NCBI GenBank assembly: GCA_029237695.1 | Contig: CM055266.1 | Location: forward strand, 5,714,064 to 5,778,063 | DNA: 64,000 bases | Source of the DNA: Conchocele bisecta | Lineage: Eukaryota; Mollusca; Bivalvia; Lucinida; Thyasiridae | Reading direction: 5' to 3' | Shown: piece after piece, positions 34,850-45,502 of the stretch | How the letters are laid out: each line of letters starts with the position of its first letter | Numbering within the stretch: the first letter of the stretch is position 1 | The notes under the pieces: generated by a model | What the model was told of the DNA's origin: nothing | Databases searched by the model: none | Seen by the model: only the letters and a program-made list of their open reading frames with translations | Made by a program: the position numbers and the translations under genes

Positions 34850-35430
34850 ACCAGACGTACGTTAAAAAGTTAACGTTGAAAATGGCTAAGTCAATTACGT
34901 AGAAATAATAGGTGAAGGTAAAAAAATGGTCACATGTTGGATAGTTGTATCTGGTAGGCACCCCTTGGTTATGAAGCTGTGAAAGTTTGGTGGTCCTAGG
35001 TGGTACAGTACCAAAGAAATGGACTTAAAAACACGAAAACTTAACATTGTAAACGCGAAAACTTAACATTGAAAATGGCTAAGTCGACTGCGCGGAAAAA
35101 ATGGGTGAAGTTAAAAAAAAAAGTAACATGTTGGATAGTGATATGTGGTGGGTACCCCTTGATTATGAAGCTGTGAAAGTTTGGTGGTCCTAGGTGGTAC
35201 AGTACGAAAGAAATGGACTTAAACACGAAAACTTAACATTGTAAACGCGAAAACTTAACATTGAAAATGGCTAAGTCAATTACGCGGAAAAAATGGGTGA
35301 ATGAAGTTAAAAAAAAAGTAACATGTTGGATATGTGATATGTGGTGGGCACCCCTTGATTATGAAGCTGTGAAAGTTTGGTGGTCCTAGGTGGTACAGTA
35401 ACAAAGAAATGGACTCAAACACGAAAACTT
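34850..35430. repeat. About 185-bp tandem repeat, three copies
   Basis: The unit has GAAAATGGCTAAGTCRAYT, TGTTGGATAGTGATATGTGGTGGGYACCCCTTG and TTATGAAGCTGTGAAAGTTTGGTGGTCCTAGGTGGTACAGTA. The copies start at about 34870, 35065 and 35260. Confidence 0.8.
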
Positions 35431-35950
35431 AACATTGATTGTGGACGCCGCCCGCCACCCGCCCGCCACCCGCCCGCCGCCCGCCGCCCGCCCGCCCGCC
35501 CGGCTTTCGCCAATCCAATAGCCTGGATTTTTTTTCAAAAAACCTGGCTAAAAATGATTGAAAAAAATATATCAAATTTTAACCCCCATGTTAAATTCCC
35601 ATAGGAAAATAGTTTTTTCGCAATAAAATCAATACTTTTTTGGGGAGGGTGACTTTTTTGTTATTGATGAAAAAATAATTACATTTAAATATTTATTATT
35701 TATTATTTAATAGCCAAAAGTTCGTCGGCAGAAAAACATGGAACAGACAGTAACCTGGTAGAGCCTCATTGTATCATTGTATCATTGTATCATTGTATCA
35801 GACACATGATTGAGAAAGAAAAAAAATATGATTTTTATTTCCCTCGTTTCTCAACGAGACGGTTCAAATAGTGGTCTCAAAATATACGTTACAGTTCAGA
35901 TAATACAAACATTTAGAATTTTCTGTATCTATTGTTTCCTTTCTACTAAC

Positions 35951-36180
35951 CTGGTAGAGCCTCATTGTACCAGAGTCTGTTCTCCTCTGGCATGGTGCAC
36001 TGTTCCACCCCGGTAGATCTGATCAGTACCAGCGGCATCGTGGGACACGTTCGTGGGTAGGAGGTCACGGGGTCGGCGGGCTTGACAAGGTCAGTCAGCA
36101 AGTATTCACCAAAGTTGAGGTGTTGGGTGGCGGCGGGAATGTTGGTCTCTTCAGAGACTGCTTCTTTGAGATCACTTAAC
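35951..36180 (-). CDS. Exon of a TBK1/IKK-epsilon-like kinase (ubiquitin-like domain)
   Basis: 230 bp on the minus strand: acceptor ATATTGCCAG (AG at 36181-36182) and donor GTTAGT at 35950-35945. The frame is 1 base + 76 codons + 1 base, all open. It begins LSDLKEAVSEETNIPAATQH and ends RLWYNEALP. The L..LK..V..ETNIP....L pattern is that of the ubiquitin-like domain of IKK-family kinases (for example SLKARIQQDTGIP in IKK-beta and the equivalent in TBK1). It is then followed by the strand MPLVLI, as expected. It joins the exon at 31059-31209 in phase. A large transposon starts only 60 bases upstream, inside the intron. Confidence 0.7.
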
Positions 36181-36242
36181 CTGGCAATATAGAACATGCC
36201 CATAGTGTTTAGATAATAGTTAAGTTTGTCCCATGAATGTGT

Positions 36243-39200
36243 AGTCCTGGAGCTCAGGGGTTTCTGTGTGCGTGAAAGCGACAGAAGGTTTCTCTTCGGA
36301 TTCTTACTCTGCAACACCTCACGAGCAAGAATCGCGAGGGTGGACATGCCAAAACAGGTAGACGAATGCTGTGGCCGCCATTTTCGAAGATGGCCGCCAT
36401 AGATTTGGAAACTATATTTAAATACGATTTATTTTATCAAAAGTAGATTTGCGTGAATACTAAAACGCGATATATGTCATTGGTAAACACATAATTAAAT
36501 ATTCATCATATTATTTTACATTCAGGATTCTCAAACTTATTTTGAAAAAACACAAAATGGCCGCCAAAAATTATTGAAAACCTACCATATCCGATCATAT
36601 TCACAATCGCTAATTGTTTTGGTTACTGTACGTATGTTGAACTATGAATATTAACATATATATTGACTTATTAACATGTTACGCGATATCAGACGTATTC
36701 ACATGTTTACTTTTAACTAATAGACGACTTGTTTCCTGTGTAATGGGTTTTCGTGGATTTGGGTGTTTTTTTTGTGTGTGAAAGCGACAGAAGTTTGCTC
36801 TTCAGATTCTTAATCTTATCTACCTCCTAAGCCAGAATCGCGAGGGTGAACATGCTAAAAATGTAGCCGTGGGCTGTAGCGGCCAATTTTCAAAATGGCC
36901 GCCATATTTTGGATACTATATGAAAATAAGATGTATTGATTCACAAATGTATTTGAACAGCGCCTAACTGAATGAATGCAAATGCCTTGTTACATATCTT
37001 ACGATATATGCGACCGGCAAAGTACCAGATCAGGCTGCACATCCGCGTAGTCTGATCAAGGCATACGATGTTCGCCATTCAATCAGCAGCATAGTCTTAC
37101 CGCCAAGCTCAAAACGATTAAAATCAATAACTCCGTGGAAGATTATGAAATTAATGCTATCTAGAAGTGTTGCAAATGTTGTAAGGTGCTTTTTTTCTGA
37201 ACTGGCGGCTCATATATATGCAATATCAATGGACCTCAATGTGTTACAAAATGTATGCCCTAATTTGGTTATATTAGAAGTGAAGATTCGCATTCATGAT
37301 ACCAATTGCTACCAAATGTTACCGATTTTCATTAGCATTACATAACATATCAAATGCGGTATGCACTATGCGAGATAGTTTATTGTTTATTTTCAGTTCT
37401 TCTGAATAAGGTTTTGGCATTTGGTAGGAACAGTCTTTTGGCATTTACAAAACCGGCAACATGACACTTCAGCTTCACGACAGGGACATGTCGATCGAGC
37501 ACACTTGCCGCATGTGCACGTAGTGGTTATGCAAGCAGGTAAATTGTTTGCCTTTCTGACTGGTAACAGAAGACCGTCTTCAATGTAGAAGCCAAACTCC
37601 TGTGGATCTGGATCTTGCCTCGTACTGTCCAAGAGATGGGTCATGTGGTAGGTTGCCAGCGATGCTCGAAGCAGGTGGGGTCGTATGCCAGTACTTGTCG
37701 GTGGTATCAGTTCCATAGTTTTACCTTTACTGTGGTTGTACATTTCCTTCCTCAACGCTGTGAAATTTTTGCAGGATGTTCCACGTTTGATGACTTGTAC
37801 CAAGTATTCTTCAGCACAGACTAACGAGTGATTTTGTGTGTGTCCCAGCTTTCCGAAGTCTGTCAGGAGAGAAACTGCACCACATTTCACTGCTGCATGT
37901 TTTGTTCCGACCTTGCTCGTACTGTCACAGCCAGTGAGGCAATGTATTGCAGGCAATACTGCACTTACAACAGGCACAATTTGTTCGGTCATTACGTGAA
38001 GTGGGAATGTGGAATGATCCAAGTATTGGAACTATGTTACCGAATTGTGTCTGATAACCCTGCTCTAACCCACAACTGCTCCAATCCATGTGTACGAAAC
38101 ATTCCCATGTAGTACAGGGTGCCAACTATGACGTCTGTGTCATTTGATAGTACTAAACATTCGATGAACCATTGGCTATTGCATCCATGATATGAGGAAT
38201 AATTTGCCCGTCTGCTTCGTCTATATTCGATTCAAGTTGTGGCAGTCTTTCAAGAGCCAATTTGTTCTTGCCGGGTGGCCAAAATGTATCCATGTCTACA
38301 GGTAGCGGTGTCTCTTCTCCTATGGACGCGAGTTCTATTGGTCGAACCTTTATCCGGCGTTGTCTCTCAGAATCCTTTATTGAGTCAGCCTTGTGTGAGT
38401 CCATGACAAAGTCCGTTCTTTGTGGCGTGTGTGCTGTTTTATCTATCATATTTGTGAAGTTTTCGCATAATTCGCCAAACGTTGAAAGGTTCTTTGTACG
38501 GACTCTCCTCATGTTGGCCATCACATCAACGATGCATGTCAGTCCGTTTGCAGTCCGAGAATCATAGCTGTAGTCGTCCTTGTCCATGTGTTTTTCCAGC
38601 TCCTTAAGTAGCATATGCTTCTCCGGTTTGGTCATCAGTCTTGTTATCATCAAATAACATTTTGGATTTGGCGGAACGATGTCATACAGAAGCAATTCGT
38701 CGGTCGTGAGCCCACGAGCTGTAGTTATGGCGATCTTGCGTTCTGTCACTCTTTCTTTCTGCTGGAGCTTCTTCTTTGAAGGTCCCTGTTTTGGTTTGTC
38801 ATGAATCGATTTCATCGTCCTAATATTGGATCTATGTATAGTACCACTCAGGCGAACATTTTTTTCAATGAACCGCTCTTTTCTGAAGTGTGAGTACTTC
38901 TTTTGACCAATTTCTATGCATTGTAACATGTCTGTCCTGATTTCGTTTGTCATGATTTATTTTGTTACCATGTTATACAATGGGTTCCCACAACGATCTG
39001 TGAAAGGGTTATAGTTCTCCCCAATGAAACGTACCATGGCTTGCACGTGTTTCTCGTTGCGGCTCGTCGCGGCGTTGCTGAGCTCGTGATTAATTATTGA
39101 CTCATGCATATTGGTTTATGTACCGCATAGCCGGCTATGTGTCTTGCTAACCGCTAACATTTCATGGTATATGATCTCCCACTGTGCTACAAAGGCTTTC

Positions 39201-40768
39201 TGTCGTGTATTGCCAATAATGCCCGACAAACTTTTCTGGGAGCGGTTAATCGTCTGCTCGAGTAGCTGATCTCCACCAACGGACTTGAAGTCTTGAAGTT
39301 TATGGGAAAACGCTCCTTTGATGAATTTCCTGTGGACGGCTGGCGAAGTATGTGGTAATTTCCTCATATCTTCCAGATATAGTGAGCACCAGCGGAAATA
39401 GACATAGGGCGCGCTGCACACCATCAAGGTGAAAATCCCAGTTTCCCTCCCTATCTGCTCGGAGGACGTCACTATTTCAATGAATTGAGTCCAAAACTTG
39501 AAATTGTAATTTTTCCCACTCTGTGTTTCAATGAATATCTTCAGGTCGTCTATCATCTGTGTTGATTGCTCTACAAATGATTGTAGATCATCCTTACTCT
39601 TGTATATGTCCTTTGTAGCAACAGCCTCTTTGAGATTGGCTAATGTAGCTAGCTGAGGGCCGTATTTCTGAACGCCGTTCTGGTTGAAAAACTCCAAATA
39701 CAACAATCGTTCGACCAAACACCCCGCTTTCAAGCCATATAGTGTTAGCTCCACTACCTTTCAGGTATTGTCCGGCACACATTAGAAGAACCTTAAACCA
39801 TGTGGAATGATCCAAGTATTGGAACTATGTTACGAAATTCATCTGGGCGGATGAGCTGGATTTATTTTACTATGCAATATACTTTCTCGTCACAATATAG
39901 TGGTATTTCAGATTGGACAAGTTGACCTAGTATGTCCTGCATATTCTTCATGGCGGTATACACACTGTCATATTGTGTTATTGGTGATGGAAGAACTGGG
40001 ACGAATCCTATTGACTTCACAGGTAGCTCTTCGCGCGTCCAAATTGCGTTGCTGGCACTCCATGATGACATAGATTGTGATGATGGAAGTGTGGAAACAA
40101 TCTGTTCATATAGCTTACTCAGATCCAGTCTTGCCATTGCCAAGCCGTATCTGTTGTTTTCATTGCTGACGTATCTGTTGCATAGGTTTCGGTTTCTACA
40201 ATATAGTCGTGTGGTAAATCTGGATGCTTTGGTGGCTTTGAGAACTCCTTTACATTCTGACAGGAGAGGTGCGTTTGGTGGCTTTTATATGACGTTAGGT
40301 CAAAGTAACAGTGTGTATACGTTTGATATTACGTAATATTGTTGATATGTATGTTAATATACATAAATCCGCATAAGTATAGTAAAATAAGCAATAGTGC
40401 CAGTGGATATGGTGGGATATGGTAGTTTTTCAATCATTTTTGACGGCCATTTTGTATTTTTCAATATGATTGTGCGCTGAATTTCAAAGAATATGATGCA
40501 TATTTAATTATGTGTTTACCAATTACATAAATCGCTTTTTATTGCTCACACAAATCTACTTATGATCAAATAAATCGTATTTAAAAACAATTTCCAAATC
40601 AATGGCGGCCATCTTCGAATATGGCGGCCACAGCATTCGTCTAATTGTTTTGGCATGTCCACCCTCGCGATTCTTGCTCGTGAGGTGTTGTAGAGTAAGA
40701 ATCCGAAGAGAAACCTTCTGTCGCTTTCACGCACACAGAACCCCCCTGAGCTCCTAGACTAGTGTATA
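36243..40768. mobile_element. 4.5 kb DNA transposon with about 350-bp inverted ends
   Basis: The left end (36243-36592) and the right end (40412-40768) are inverted copies at high identity, for example TTCTGTGTGCGTGAAAGCGACAGAAGGTTTCTCTTCGGATTC and GAATCGCGAGGGTGGACATGCCAAAACA. The ends read TAGTCC(T/A)GGAGCTCAGGGG. Subterminal relatives lie at 36755-36905. The interior holds a broken transposase-like gene on the minus strand. I cannot assign the superfamily. The target duplication is unclear (GTG on both sides at most). Confidence 0.75.
37393..40143 (-). pseudogene. Transposon-encoded protein, broken (GCDST / cysteine-rich tail family)
   Basis: It reads on the minus strand in pieces. The first is 40143-39862. 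The second is 39754-38153, which is one frame interrupted by two TAA stops at 39116-39118 and about 38960. A shifted segment follows near 38150-38000 (SNDTDVIVGTLYY), then 38022-37393. Recognisable features are KFIKGAFSHKLQDFKSVGGD then LEQTINRSQ in the second piece, HCLTGCDSTSKVGTK in the last, and a C-terminal cysteine cluster (CITTTCTCGKCARSTCPCR...CCRFCKCQ) that looks metal binding. These motifs occur together in a widespread family of animal repeat-encoded proteins. The element between the 350-bp inverted ends makes a transposase likely (inference). Not functional as assembled. Confidence 0.6.
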
Positions 40769-41219
40769 TTGTTTCATGCTCAAATTGTGGGCTTGACGCC
40801 GGGAAACGAGCCTCTCATCACGATGTACAGTTATTTTTGTATTGAAATGGAACAGTCTAAAATAAGTATGGAACAAACCATAATGTATATTTAGGGATCA
40901 CAGGGTTAAAAGGACATCTTTTGTAACCTTTAATTTTACAAACCGTAAACAATCGTTTTCTAACCCGTTTCAAACTTTATGTATTATGTATATTACTTAT
41001 CTCTCTTGAAATAAATATTGTTACATGGTTTCCGTTGTTTGCACATATGTGCAAACAAATAGCGTGTGCTGTTTGTACATGGCTTTAGGCAATGCTCATT
41101 CCGGGGCCACGCGTAATGGAGTGCCTTCATGATGTCACTACGCGGAAGTGCCTTCATGACGTCACTACTTCATGACGCTATTTTCATATGCAAATGAGGC
41201 ATGATATGTTTTAATTATT
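40769..41219. other. No gene seen
   Basis: AT-rich. GGCAATGCTCATTCCGGGGCCACGCG at about 41089 matches, inverted, sequence near 22650. GTGCCTTCATGA(T/C)GTCACTAC is directly repeated at about 41122 and 41150. Confidence 0.4.
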
Positions 41220-41412
41220 TATACTAAGGAAACACGGTTATTGCCCCTGATACCAGAGTGGGAATTTACGTCTGATATAAAATGTATAATAATGCCAATC
41301 AATAAGTGGGGTAATGGTGAATGAGTGTTTATTTTGCCAGAAAACGTCCCAGATGATGTCTCTGATATAAAGTACATTTTGTGCCTACTGAGTGGGCATG
41401 TACCTTTAAAAA
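41220..41412. repeat. MITE-like fragment (CACTCAGTAGGCACA family)
   Basis: GTGCCTACTGAGTGGGCATGTACCTTTAAAA at the right edge is the inverse of GGTACATGCACACTCAGTAGGCACAAAA at 50197. GATAAAATGTATAATAATGCCAATCAAT is shared with 50570. Related sequence is at 47936-48130. Confidence 0.55.
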
Positions 41413-41640
41413 CCAATGGAAAAACTGCTATTGTAAAACATTACCACAGACTGATGTTAGCAAATGCTTTATAGTGGATTTTTTTTAACCTTGAATGAAT
41501 TGTAAATGTAGGTGAAAGATGATAGCATTAGTGAATCAAGTTAGGCCATACCATATCTTTTCTGTGTTAAGCGTCCACCCAGTTGACCAAAACCTCGATA
41601 CGTATCCGGTAAAAACAAACAAGGCCTTGAAAACAAACGA

Positions 41641-41712
41641 AGATAAATTTATGTTAAAAACTTCCTCAACTCTTTGCAATCTGGGTTGAGGAAGTTTTTA
41701 GCATAAATTTCA
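41641..41712. repeat. Hairpin repeat
   Basis: GATAAATTTATG(T)TAAAAACTTCCTCAAC and GTTGAGGAAGTTTTTAGCATAAATTTC form inverted arms of about 27 bases around an 18-base loop. Confidence 0.65.
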
Positions 41713-41737
41713 ATTTCCGCCAGCAAACTTTAGAAAA

Positions 41738-44629
41738 CAAGAGGGCCATGATGGCCCTTATTAGCTCACCTGACTCCATGAACACCAGAGGAGAATGTGA
41801 CATTGAGTTCATGTGTTTTAAAAAAATTGTGCTATTTTTAGATGGCGGTCATCTGGGATTAAGCGATGACTCATTTTACCAAATCTGAAAATGCTTCACC
41901 CAAGGATCTTAACTTACTATGAAGCTTGGCCAGCATCGGCCATGTGGTTCCTGAGAAAAAGAGGTTCAAAATCTTGAATAAATGGACCTTTTGGAGGCCA
42001 TTATGGACAGGGTTGGCCGGGAAATACCGGTATTTCCCGTCCCGGGAAATACTCCCCAAAGTGGGAAATACCGAGAAATACCGGGAAATATGAATTTTGA
42101 TGTTATTATTTGATAATTAAAGTTATTTAAATTAAGTTTTAAGCTCAGTAATAGTTAATTAAACAATCAACAACCTACTAATTAGATATAGGGGTTAATT
42201 ACAATGTATAGATCTGTTTCATTCCCAACTAGGGGTACTCATCAGGTGGAATATTTGGCAACCATGACTATTATATTTTGGTTGTATTATTTTTTTTAAA
42301 ATTACTTCTTCATTTTTTAGGAAGCATCCGAGTGTCTGCTAGATAAAATTCACAAGGATAACGTCATCATGATCAGACTATGTTTAAGACAACAGGCTGT
42401 TAATTGTCAACCTTCTCCCACACTAATATTCAGTATCAAGAAATGAGAATAAATGATCTTAGCATGCATGATGTGCATACACATAGTCTCTTACAAGTCT
42501 TATATGACTGACAATGTACTGTTGTTTTATGCTTTGCATTTGTATTACTTATTTGCATTATTATTATGACATTTATTTAACGTGAAGACTATGGTACGTA
42601 TGAGATACAGTACCTAAAATCGCTAAAATTAGCCAAAAGCCTACTAATGTCTACTTATTTGCATGTACATTGATGAGACTTTAATATACTTTAATAAACC
42701 ATATCAGACTATGACAACAGGCTGTTAATTGTCAGCCTTCTCTCACACCTTTTGTGTCATACTGTATAATAAGAACCCAGGTGGTCTGATTATGGTCATG
42801 TCAAGTTGTAAAACAATTACACTTACACTGTACATGGATTATCCCTGTTATCAACAGGGATTTTCTCAAAATTCTAAAAGCAGCTTTTATTAGTGGCAGG
42901 TTACTATAGTAATGAGGGGTGTTCTCATATACAATAAAATAGACAGTTGGCAAATACTACATAGACTTGTAAATAGGGAAGAAAATTGTCTAGAAAATAA
43001 TAATGTTTTTTTTCTCTAAATAAACTTATTATTTCTTTTTTTATTGCAGAATGTTTTACCTGTATGCTTATCAGTCTACACAGATATAAACCATAGTAGA
43101 TATAGGGGAATATAGAGACTCATCTTGACATTTTGGAATGAAAATGACTATCAAGATTCATATTTCCCGGTATTTCCCAGTATTTCCCGGTATTTCCCAG
43201 TATTTCCCGGTATTTCCCGCCGTCCTGGGAAATACTCTTATTTCCCGGGAAATTGCCAACCCTGATTATGGATGACATAATCATCCGATTCCGACAAATA
43301 TTGCACCAGAGCAATCGCCTCATCGATACCTTCAATTTGATATATGACAAGAGCATATTTGGTCAAAAATAAAATTTGACCCCACGGGCCACGCCCATTT
43401 TTGACCCCGGGGTCACCATTTTAACACCTTGAAAGAGCATTCTACGTCGATCATTCCTAACAAGTTTCGTCGAAATCCGGCTGGCAGTTCATGAGAAGAT
43501 TTTTTAAGAATTTGTGCTATTTTTAGATGGCGGCCATCTTGGATTAGCGACGACCTCTGTTTTAACAAATCTGAAAAGGTTTCACCCATGGACCATAACT
43601 GTGAAGTTTGGCCACCATGGGCCAAGCGGTTCGTGTGAAGAAGAATTTTGAAATCTCTAATATTAAAAGAACGACCTTTTGACCTTTCGGCGGCATTCTT
43701 GGATGACATGACCATCCAATTTTGATAAAATAATATACCAGAGCGATCGCCTCTTTGATACCTTCGATTTAATATAGACATGACCATATTCGGTCAAAAA
43801 TAAAATTTTACCCCAATTTGACCACACGGGCCACGCCCATTTTTGACCCTGGGGTCACCATTTTAACAACTTTGAAAGAGCATTGTACATCGATCATTCC
43901 TACCAAGTTTCGTTGAAATCCGGCTGGCGGTTCATGAGAAGAAGATTTTTTAAGAATTTGTGCTATTTTTAGACGGCGGCCATCTTGGATTAGCGACAAC
44001 CTCCGTTTTAACAAATCTGAAAAGGCTTCACCCATGGATCATAACTGTGAAGTTTGGCCACCATGGGCCAAGCGGTTTGTGTGAAGAAGAATTTTCAAAT
44101 CTCTAATAAAAGAGCGACCTTTTGACCTTTCGGCGGCCATCTTGGATGACATAACTATCCAATTTCGACAAAAAATGCACCAGAGCGATCGCCTCTTTGA
44201 TACCTTCGATTTGATATAGACATGACCATATTCGGGCAAAAATAAAATTTGACCCCAATTTGACCACACGGGCCACGCCCATTTTTTACCCCGGGGTCAC
44301 CATTTTAACAACTTTGAAAGAGCATTGTACATCGATCATTCTACCAAGTTTCGTCGAAATCCGGCTGGCGGTTCATGAGAAGAAGATTTTTTAAGAATTT
44401 ATGCTATTTTTAGACGGCGGCCATCTTGGATTACGTGATGACGTCATTTTAACAATTTTGTAATCCCCCTACCTAAGGACCATGACCATGAAGTTTGGTG
44501 ACTATAGGCCCAATGGTTACCGAGGAGAAGACGTTTGAAAATGTTCACGGACGACGGACGACGGACGCCGGACGACGGAGACGGAAACGGACACATTGCG
44601 GTAACAATAGCTTTGCTCAGGTGAGCTAA
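41738..44629. mobile_element. Tandem-core element (second copy of the 25316-26935 family), split by a hAT element
   Basis: It starts CAAGAGGGCCATGATGGCCC and ends ACACATTGCGGTAACAATAGC...CAGGTGAGCTAA (CTAA 44626-44629) after a run of GACGGACGAC links. About 430-bp units carry GGCGGCCATCTTGGATTAGCG, CACCATGGGCCAAGCGGTT and GACCCCGGGGTCACCATTTT. It is interrupted at 42008-43264. Confidence 0.8.
42008..43264. mobile_element. 1257-bp non-autonomous hAT element with exact 8-bp target duplication
   Basis: The ends CAGGGTTGGC...GCCAACCCTG are perfect inverted repeats of the hAT type, and ATTATGGA flanks both sides (42000-42007 and 43265-43272). Subterminal blocks repeat GGGAAATACCGG many times at both ends. 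The interior is AT-rich (42080-43140) with no transposase, so it is a non-autonomous element. Confidence 0.9.
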
Positions 44630-44786
44630 AAATAAGAAGAAAATACTCAAATTAAAATTATTATGTGTAAATTCATGAACGGATATAAAAGCAAGTTCCC
44701 AATCACTTTTCATATTACTTCACCAGTAAATAGCGTCAAATAGCATACATAGTTTGTTTTTTCACAGAACCACTCTCAAAACCTAC

Positions 44787-44939
44787 CTACAAATGGATGC
44801 TTAACAGAGAAAGAACTTGCCATGGCCTTACCGCTAGAAGCAAGTTCATAAACAAGTCGATCGCCAGCAAGTGTCTCACACATGACGTTCAAGGCCACCA
44901 AGTTTAAGGTCACCTGAATGACACAGGGCGGATAGCCAT
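44787..44939 (-). CDS. Possible exon, 51 codons, unknown protein
   Basis: Minus-strand stretch with acceptor CTTCCTCACATTGAAG and donor GTAGGTAGGT. The frame is 2 bases + 50 codons + 1 base (symmetric phase 1), without stops. The peptide begins GYPPCVIQVTLNLVALNVMC and continues CETLAGDRLVYELASSGKAM. It does not match an IKK-family segment that I recognise, and its phases do not fit between the flanking candidate exons. It may belong to another gene, possibly interrupted by the gap just upstream. Confidence 0.3.
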
Positions 44940-45002
44940 CTTCAATGTGAGGAAGCTATTTTTGAAGTTTGGTAATGATTCCCCGACCAACAGATCAGGA
45001 GA

Positions 45003-45502
45003 NNNNNNNNNNNNNNNNNNNNNNNNNNNNNNNNNNNNNNNNNNNNNNNNNNNNNNNNNNNNNNNNNNNNNNNNNNNNNNNNNNNNNNNNNNNNNNNNNN
45101 NNNNNNNNNNNNNNNNNNNNNNNNNNNNNNNNNNNNNNNNNNNNNNNNNNNNNNNNNNNNNNNNNNNNNNNNNNNNNNNNNNNNNNNNNNNNNNNNNNNN
45201 NNNNNNNNNNNNNNNNNNNNNNNNNNNNNNNNNNNNNNNNNNNNNNNNNNNNNNNNNNNNNNNNNNNNNNNNNNNNNNNNNNNNNNNNNNNNNNNNNNNN
45301 NNNNNNNNNNNNNNNNNNNNNNNNNNNNNNNNNNNNNNNNNNNNNNNNNNNNNNNNNNNNNNNNNNNNNNNNNNNNNNNNNNNNNNNNNNNNNNNNNNNN
45401 NNNNNNNNNNNNNNNNNNNNNNNNNNNNNNNNNNNNNNNNNNNNNNNNNNNNNNNNNNNNNNNNNNNNNNNNNNNNNNNNNNNNNNNNNNNNNNNNNNNN
45501 NN
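45003..45502. other. Assembly gap, 500 N
   Basis: Exactly 500 unknown bases, the conventional length for a gap of unknown size. Frames across it are meaningless. Confidence 0.99.

Larger units (their letters stand above)
31918..35610. mobile_element. Satellite-bearing block bounded by inverted repeats
   Basis: The left edge ATTTTCCTATGAGAATTTAACATGGGG is mirrored at 35583-35610 (CCCCCATGTTAAATTCCCATAGGAAAAT). Inside are a 148-bp array, a 185-bp array, a GC-rich CCGCCCGCC tail (35446-35503) and a hairpin AATAGCCTGGATTTT...AAAAACCTGGCTAAAAA. This suggests a tandem-core element inserted in, or carried by, an inverted-repeat element. No coding gene is supported; the repeated frames are array translations. 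Confidence 0.55.

Noticed and set aside
39946..40336. Plus-strand 134-residue gene inside the DNA transposon
   Set aside because: It is antisense to the transposon gene and runs into non-coding sequence; no domain.
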